A DNA stretch of 64,000 nt from Lepturacanthus savala (Eukaryota > Chordata > Actinopteri > Scombriformes > Trichiuridae): contig CM060464.1 of the NCBI GenBank assembly GCA_030544235.1, forward strand, positions 22,065,652 through 22,129,651, written 5' to 3'. Position 1 is the stretch's first letter; each line of letters opens with the position of its first letter. This document shows, piece after piece, positions 56,936 through 64,000 of this stretch. The notes beneath the pieces were generated by a model. The model saw only the letters and a program-made list of their open reading frames with translations. It searched no databases and had not been told where the DNA came from. The position numbers and the translations under genes are program-made.

Positions 56936-57330
56936 CGTCATATAGTCGACAGACCCTGGTTGGAGCTGGCCGATACTATGCAATGATTGGCCAGCCTGTA
57001 TTTGCAATAACATGTCAATGGCTCCTCTCTCTATTCCAGTGTCACTGTCATGGCAGGCTGTGAGACAGTGAGCCAACGGGACAATGAAATTGAAGCAGCT
57101 AAATGGAATTCAGCCATCGTTAATTTAATTATTCGCACCTGTGATTTTCTTGTTCACAGTGTCATGTCTAAATGTCTCCTGTGAAAAAGGCCTATTGAGT
57201 AATGTGCGGAAGGTAAGAAACATGCAGCAAATTATAAAGATTTCAAACAGCAGGTGGAACTGCAATTTGCTCATTGGGCGCTGCAGGTAACACATTATCT
57301 GGTCTCTTTTGAACACTTCCTAGCAGGTTC
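56936..57330. promoter_or_regulatory. Candidate conserved non-coding element
   Basis: About 390 bp of balanced, repeat-free sequence. It has 'tcgttaatttaattattcgc' (homeodomain-like cores), 'aacagcaggtggaactgcaa' (E-box CAGGTG), 'atgcaatgattggccagcct' (CCAAT-type ATTGG) and 'tgctcattgggcgctgcagg'. It is the strongest-looking enhancer-like block in the window, judged only by composition and motif content. Confidence 0.3.
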
Positions 57331-59472
57331 CCTATATAACCAGTTTCACCCTTCGTAATATCCTTTTCATGTTGTCACGGTCGTTTTGCAGTTAACTGTA
57401 GGAATAATACCAGTGCTCCTGTATCTAGGGTCACCATTAACCTGCTAAACAATCATGTATGTTAATCACACAAGCTAATCACTAATCTCCTTATCAGTCA
57501 GGCTCCTCTGAGAGTCTTTGTTGTCACCCTTGACTTCTGCTAGAAGCACACCTACTACCTTTCAGCAAGCCCCGCCCCCCAATGATGCAACACGCAATAT
57601 CCAGTACACTACTATAGACTGCTGATGGATATGACTATAACAATGTCACATTAGCACTGCAGCTGATAATATGGATTCTGAGTTCATTAAGCTACAGGGG
57701 AACTAAAGCTGGTGATATATGCTAACAAGGCTCTGTTCTGATATACTGTAGATCTATTGGAACAGAACCTCTGTGCTCAATTGAACAGAGAATCTTTGAT
57801 CCAGACAATGAGGCATCTGTTAACACCCAGGTCCTTTCAGTCCATTTCTATTCAATTAAAAGCAGAAGTAAAACTCAAGAATAAAAGTCAACCATGTGTT
57901 TTATAGTCTAACTGTATCATGTTTGTGAGCCATGTGTGCAAACCGCATAGGGCAAAGACAATAAAAAATGAGAGAAGTTAGTGCTGTAGTTCTAAAATCT
58001 CTTTCATTGGACACAAGTCAATTACCATTCAACTGCTGGAAAAGCTACTTAAAACCTCTTTGCAACCTTTGACAGCAGTCCCCAAGTATCCACTCTTTTA
58101 TTCTGTCAGCACCTGTCCGATTTTGTCCATTCTAATACTGCTGCATTTATCGCTGCTTGGTGCTCCCCTGTGATAAATCTACTCAGTATTGATACATTTC
58201 TGCCCATTTTAGGGCCAGCGACACATGGATTTGTTCAAGATATGAATGTCCAATGTGGTTCAGTTGGAAAAAGAAGTCCACTTCAGTCCTTCAAATGAAC
58301 CACTGAGGCTGCTGCTGAATTCTAATGTTTTAGGTTAAAACACTACTGAGTGACCTTGTTACAGAAAAAGCTGTTTAAAGAAAACATTTGTAAGTCAATA
58401 GCTTGCAGTATTCATATCTAAAATCAAAACATTATTTCTTTACATTACTTTGTTTGGGGATAGATAGTTGTTATGATTCAAATAAACTATTGATCAATGG
58501 TGGATATGAGGTCCAAACTACTATGTCTGGATGAGACACATCAAACTTTCAAATGACTCCAATGTAAACCCATCCACATCATTATTAGAACAATCATTAT
58601 GAACAACTGTTAATTACTAACTATATAATATTATGATGTTTTATGATGTGACAATGCTGTTATTAAGGTCTTGTTAGTTTTCGGCACAAAACACATTTGG
58701 CTAATCTTAGGGAAAGATCATTATGCGTAAGATCATAGTGGTCTGGAACAATGCGCTCCTGCTGCTTTTGCAACTTTAAAAACTTTTTGCATCTATTTAT
58801 CTTATCACCACCCAAGCTGCTACCTCTAAATTCACCTTAAATAGACATTGCCAGTCTAATTGCATCTTCGAAATCTATAAGACCACACTCCACACTCCAA
58901 AAATTACACCAAGGGGTACCCATTGTGTTAAAGATAACGCTGATGGAGAAACAGTTTTCAAGTCTCTGAGCAGGGATGAAAACAGCAATTAATTCATGAT
59001 TATAAGTAATATTAATTTAGATGTTGATCAAAAGATAGAAGTCCAATTCATTCTACTTAGGTAGAACGGGAAAAACTGAAAAATAATTGACCTCATTATG
59101 TAAATAACGTGACCCAGCAATTCTATTTGTTTGCTAGTTCATTATTGAGGTAGCTGCAGACATATTTTCTAGCAAAAATAATTATTTATTTTCTGGTTAT
59201 TTTACCAGACCTCTTATATAAATAAGGATCTCTGAAAGTTGACATCATGTGTTGAAGTCTATAAACGCCGAAAAGGGATCTGCTGTGTCCTTCTTCGAAA
59301 TTTCCCATGATTTATTTTCATTGCACATTCAATGGGAGTCTTTCTACTCCCCTATTTTCCATCCTATCTTTCACTGAAAAAAGGTTGAAACCTAGAGGAT
59401 CAGGTGAACACAATTGAGTGTGTTAACATCTGTGTGTTTGGCCTGCCAGACAAAAATTAATTAATTTGGAAT
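57331..59472. other. Long non-coding stretch
   Basis: About 2.1 kb. No gene or repeat family recognised. Confidence 0.4.

Positions 59473-59566
<94 letters not shown>
59473..59566. repeat. (CA)n microsatellite, about 94 bp
   Basis: CA array with a single 'ata' interruption near 59537. Confidence 0.97.
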
Positions 59567-60715
59567 TGTCACTGCCAAAAGGACGAAAGTTATGATTATT
59601 CCAAGGTAATGTTGCACATCAAGAGGTTTCAACACATTGCCATTATACCAGGACCTCATAACTCTGTGAATTAAAAGTCTATCTTGAGGTGCTTTAAATT
59701 GCTCAGGTAACAAAAACAATATCCAGAAAGAAAAAACATGATCTGCTTACATATCCTTTCGTTATTTTCTTTCATCTTTACATTTTTGTGAATTATTTCA
59801 GAGTTTTACCTCTTTGGGCTTTAAACTGTTGATTTATTTAAACTATATGAGGGAAAACATTTTTAAAAAATGTACAAATGAAATTTGAAATGTGACATGA
59901 AGACACAACTTCACTGAGGTCACAAGCCAAAGGATTTGGGAACTACTCATTTAATTTTTAACTATGTGGTGTCATTCATGAACTCATTGTTATGTGATTG
60001 TTTAAGCAATGTTGTTGTCACTCTATAATGTGTGAGTGCTCTCACACTATGTTCATCCATTCTTCTTATTATTTCACCATGTTTTACTTCATTCAATTAT
60101 CCTACAGATCCCATTCAAACTTCAAGACATTCACAAAGCTTTGGATGTTCAAAGTTGTATTCTGTGTTTTGATATCTTTGCACATATTATGCCAAAAAAT
60201 ATTGCCACAAGCTTCCTCTCTCACAGTGCAAATACATTTCCCATAGGACTTATAGTTTTTGAGATCTAAACCTTAATTGATAGGGAGAATGCTGTCAGGC
60301 TCTCATTGACTCCAGTGAAAACTGCTGTCACAGTCTCCCCTCTTGTTACAGATTTTCTTTTCCTTCAAATAATTTGTACATATATTATCCATCATTATGC
60401 TCTGCAAGTCCTGCTGCCACTAATTATCTACACATTCCTGACTTAGAAGTTTTCTTTTAGGCAAATCAAATGCTCTCGAACCAACAGGGCAGTTTTAATT
60501 CATTCAGCAGTAGCAATCTCACCAGTTCTGGTTTAAGGATTGTTGTTTTGATTCTAGCACTATAACTAGTGTACAACACCATTCCTCTACTCCCTTTCAC
60601 CACATTTGCTGTCTCTCTCCACTGTCAAATAAAGGCACTAAATGACCCAAAACATAATCTTTAAAAATATTATTGATATGCATATTAAAAAGTGTTAGCA
60701 CTTGTTGGCAGTAAA
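59567..60715. other. Non-coding stretch
   Basis: No gene. 'gtcaggctctcattgactcc' near 60294 belongs to a word pattern I have seen in fish repeats, but the evidence is too thin to name one. Confidence 0.35.
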
Positions 60716-60717
60716 CC

Positions 60718-60805
60718 CTATTTATGACTAGTTTAGTGGATTAAATCTTGCCATTGCTGTGTCCCTTTTAGATCCAAAGGTTGAGTTCAAATCCAGCACT
60801 CAGTA
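60718..60805 (+). mobile_element. Degenerate tRNA-like SINE head
   Basis: 'tagtttagtggattaaatct' resembles a tRNA A box. 'gagttcaaatccagc' 56 bp later resembles a B box (GTTCAAATCC). The spacing is close to that in tRNA genes. The acceptor stem does not pair well, so this is not a functional tRNA gene. Confidence 0.4.
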
Positions 60806-60970
60806 GAGTTGAAGGTAAGAAAACTGCAGACATACACATGTAGTCCCAATCTTCTGACTGTGGTGGTGAAACACAATCCTTCTGGGAAGTCTCCTATGCC
60901 TCTCTGTCTCTGTTTTTACTCATCGCAAAACTTCTTCAGACAGTCTTCATATACAATTCAAAACTGCCTT
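60806..60970. other. No recognisable feature
   Basis: Sequence between the tRNA-like head and the L2 remnant. It may be part of either. Confidence 0.3.
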
Positions 60971-61740
60971 TTTCCATTAATTCGATTCTGGCCACATTTA
61001 TCATTCTGATCCTACTGGAACTCACTGCAGCCTTCTACACAGTGTCCTAAACTATCCTCCTTAACTGTCTATCTGGCCACCTTGGCCTCACTAGTGTAGC
61101 TCTCTAAACCAAAGCATTACCCAAGGCTCTGTACTAGGACCTCTCCTTTTTACTATCTACGTACTGTCTACTGCTATGTTGATGTAAATCTATATCTCAG
61201 CACCAAACAATCCAATTAACTCCCTCCTTAATCTATAGTCACTTGCCTGCATGAAATAAAAATATCATGTCCATTTATTTTACTAACTTAACAGCATTCT
61301 GATAAGTTAGTAATTAGTAGAGTATGCCCTTCCCCATTGTGGGATCCAGCATAGCCCTGGAAATACTCCAGTATGTGCAGAACTCAGCTAGCAGGGTTCT
61401 TGGCTACACTAAACCCTGGCAGACAAATATCATTTCCTACAAAATCTTGCTCCTTACCTACAAATCCATGTCCCATATCTACATGCTCTGGCCCCCAGTA
61501 CCTATCTGAACCTTCTCCACCCCTATACCCCATCCAGAAATCTCTACCGCCTGAGATGCTGCATCTCTGAGTACTTTCAAAAAAATACTGAAAACCCATC
61601 AAGGCCAATGGCCTCTAGATAAATGCTGCTCTCACTGCCATTGTCATTGTCTCTTTTATTATCTCTCCCACTATGTAAAGTGTCCTTGGCTCTCTTGAAA
61701 GGTGCTATAAAAATCTGTTATTATTAATTATCATTATCAT
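60971..61740 (+). pseudogene. L2-type LINE remnant: reverse-transcriptase core and 3' end
   Basis: The conceptual reading gives 'ILILLELTAAFYTVS' (reverse-transcriptase motif A, normally 'LLDLSAAFDTVDH'), 'TILLNCLSGHLGLTSVAL', and 'LSFLLSTYVL' near the 'GSVLGPLLF' motif. 'CYVDVNLYLS' stands in place of the catalytic 'CYADDTQLYLS', so both catalytic Asp of the YADD box are altered or lost. After a gap come 'LQYVQNSASRVLG' and 'SYKILLLTYKSMS', then the C-terminal 'LSTFKKILKTHQ'. The 3' end has 'tccttggctctcttgaaagg' plus 'tgctataaaaatctgttatt', the usual L2 tail. Multiple stops and a deletion between palm and C-terminal region show a dead copy. Confidence 0.8.
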
Positions 61741-62711
61741 CTCACAAACACAAACAAATATTAATCCTGTATAATGAACATGAGGTCATAGGTTCGATTT
61801 CAACTTCAAGCATCATTAGTCTTGATAGATTTTTAATGATTTTTAACTGTTCAGCTTTTAGCAATCACACAGTTTCTCCAGGAATTGCATTTTCATTTTT
61901 AGCATCTATTACTTGAGTAAATGGACTTAGTTACATTCAACCGCTGGTTAAACACATGAATATGAAATGTTAGGTAGTAAGATGCACAGTGGACAGGGGT
62001 GTCAAAGGTCAACCACAGGGACTGACATGGTAACTTAGTTGGGCATTTTCTATAGTTGCATTACTCTCAGTAAAATGATAACCTATGATAAGTTGAAACA
62101 GTGTCAGAATGCACAAGAAGTGCATATATGAATAATGCAAGGTTCTCTTGATTTACTAGAATTATGCCATCGAAGAGGAAGGACTGTTAAATTCACTTCA
62201 AACCTGGAAGTCTAGCTCGTAGCCACCATGGCTGAACAAAGTGAAGAACAACACCTCAGGAAAATGTAAATAAATAAATGAAAAGTGACGAGGGCTTGGG
62301 TATGAAGACTTGAGCATTGCCGAGCTTTTGATCACACCCATTTATTCAAAAGCCTCAAGGAGTGCAGGATTACAGTTTTTTATGGATTTCTTAAACACTA
62401 ACATCTAAAGTAACACACAGTTAGTGAAACCTTCCACTAAAGGAGCAAAAGCTCATCCTACTATACACACACTGCTAGAACACAGCATGCTATAGGCACA
62501 TTCTCAACCTCACATGTTTTGCAAAACTCACAGTTATTTGAACATTAAATAGTCTACATTAGGAACACATTGAGATTTGTTCTACAAATGTTAACTGTGG
62601 TGTTTTGATTGTAAAGTATTAACCAAATTGTTCTTTTTGTAAAGCATAGTTGTGCATAGTGCATAGTTTTGAGGAAAAAGTTTCATTTTGCAAAAGAGTT
62701 GAGGTGTTCTG

Positions 62712-62714
<3 letters not shown>
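61741..62714. other. Non-coding stretch
   Basis: A B-box-like 'ataggttcgatttcaac' at about 61789-61805 has no A box at tRNA spacing. No gene recognised. Confidence 0.35.

Positions 62715-62774
<60 letters not shown>
62715..62774. repeat. (TG)30 microsatellite
   Basis: Uninterrupted TG array of about 60 bp. Confidence 0.97.
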
Positions 62775-62775
<1 letters not shown>

Positions 62776-63170
62776 TCATATGAATTATGTGTAGTATTCT
62801 GAGAAAACTGTTGAGAGAAAAAAACAACTATAATCACCTCAGATTGAAGCTGAAAAGGTGACTAGTGGAAGTGAGGGGGAAAGCAAGATCATCTGTTCTT
62901 TCAAGTCAGGCCAACCGTCTATCACTTCCCGCCGGGGTGGTCACCTGACCTCCCGAATCCCTTCCCTCATGCAGGCCCCCTCTTTATGAAGTCTGGCATT
63001 TTCATTTTCTAGCAGTTACATGTGCATCCTTATATCTTGACACAGTTCAGTCCAAAAGCATGGTGCACAAGGGTGTGCATGTGGAGTCCTGTGTGTGTAT
63101 GTATATACTATAAGATAGCTTTTCTCTATAGTACAAGAGTGCCTTTGTCTGCAAGGAAGATTATTTTACC
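62775..63170. other. Non-coding stretch
   Basis: The segment 62905-62990 ('cttcccgccggggtggtcac') is the most GC-rich part of the last 5 kb. It could be regulatory or a repeat fragment. No gene. Confidence 0.35.
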
Positions 63171-63187
63171 TGTGTGTGTGTGTGTGT

Positions 63188-63260
<73 letters not shown>

Positions 63261-63261
63261 A
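63171..63261. repeat. (TG)n microsatellite ending in (CG)n
   Basis: About 90 bp of TG with two single interruptions, ending 'gtgcgcgcgag'. The alternating purine-pyrimidine TG-to-CG junction is favourable for Z-DNA. Confidence 0.95.
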
Positions 63262-64000
63262 GTCAAATAATTACAAATGAACACAGACAATAAAGAGAAA
63301 TGGAAGGTGAAAGGAAAATAGCAACGACAAATTTAAGTCCATCAAAGAGAAAATAGGCGAGAATGACAAAAAATAGAGATAAAGTGGGCGAAATAAAATA
63401 GGCAATGATGAAAAAAGATGTAAAAGCAAGTTATCAGCAGCTGAACCCATGCTTTAAATTGGATTAATATGTTCCAAGTACTGCTATAATAGGACTTATT
63501 TTCTTCACTGTGCAGTGGTGTTTGCTCTAAGATGAACACAGTACAGTTAGTTGGATAACAGGCACCTTATTTGTTTTGCTAATCACAGATGGACTACTGT
63601 AGGATTTCATCAGCTAATCCTGGTTGAAAATAGACTTGTATTTCTTTACTTTGTTTCAACTGTTTTCTTAACTTTAAATTAATTTCCAATTTCTACTTAG
63701 CATGAAATATTTTGCTGAAAGCTGATATTTGGTCGTGATCTTCTCCCCCCTCTATGTACATCAATATTTGGTGTTGCATCAACTGCATACAAAAAATATT
63801 ACATTCACTATGTATAATTCATATAGAATAAGACTTTGAATTAATTTTATCATCAATCCAAGGAAAAAAATGGAGGGATATAAAAGAAGCCCGATCAAAT
63901 ACTGGATGCTCTAATGGGTTTCTCAGACACATTGCCCATCCGACTGGACAAATATTAGTTTGTGATGATGTGATGTGAACTCATTGTGTTTCATTTCAGA
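63262..64000. other. Non-coding stretch
   Basis: Purine-rich at 63290-63420, then AT-rich to the end of the window. No gene recognised. Confidence 0.4.

Noticed and set aside
59423..59719. Frame of Val-Cys repeats
   Set aside because: It is a translation of the CA/TG microsatellite.
61789..61805. Isolated B-box-like sequence, considered as a tRNA gene
   Set aside because: No A box at the right distance and no cloverleaf pairing.

Overview
This window looks like AT-rich, gene-poor nuclear DNA of a bony fish, most likely a spiny-rayed teleost. The evidence is the repeat content. I recognise L2-type LINE remnants, two Tc1-like transposase relics, a hAT transposase zinc-finger relic, tRNA-derived SINEs of kinds common in teleosts, several fish-type MITEs, and a very high density of long dinucleotide microsatellites. 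I found no exon of a host protein-coding gene that I can support, no canonical tRNA, rRNA or snRNA gene, no CRISPR array and no bacterial or phage operon. The window is best read as intergenic desert or the inside of a very long intron.

Layout. 0-6.5 kb: a ~1 kb inverted-repeat element, a MITE, a foldback repeat, a minus-strand SINE, an unassigned minus-strand open frame, a purine-rich tract, and a 139-bp (AT)n array abutting a full SINE. 6.5-15 kb: a local duplication, a hAT relic and fragments of a 'GGGCTGCAACTAA' MITE family. 17-20.6 kb: two copies of a ~400 bp unit, the second split by another repeat. 23-26.3 kb: a short CpG-rich patch, two MITEs of a 'CACTGCAAAA' family, and a 5'-only Tc1 relic next to a long (TG)n. 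28-35 kb: microsatellites, a purine-rich tract, a ~300 bp palindromic element and a minus-strand LINE 3' end. 31-41 kb: non-repetitive blocks repeated at spacings of about 4.7 and 5.1 kb, which looks like decayed local segmental duplication.

45.7-51.2 kb is the best-resolved region. It holds two SINE 3' fragments, a minus-strand L2 3' end, and a nearly full-length but broken Tc1-like transposon. The right terminal region of that transposon is tandemly duplicated (280-bp offset). The outer copy was then split by a SINE flanked by a 15-bp target-site duplication. 52-57.4 kb: a hAT-type terminus, a pair of direct repeats around a minisatellite, and a sequence resembling a conserved non-coding element. 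59.4-64 kb: long CA/TG arrays and a plus-strand L2 reverse-transcriptase remnant.

Nothing here amounts to a convincing new biological system. The most useful observations are the datable nested insertions, the inverted-repeat and duplicated blocks, and several candidate regulatory sequences that need a cross-species alignment. Family names come from my recognition of sequence patterns; no database search was run. Boundaries are approximate unless a target-site duplication or a terminal repeat fixes them.
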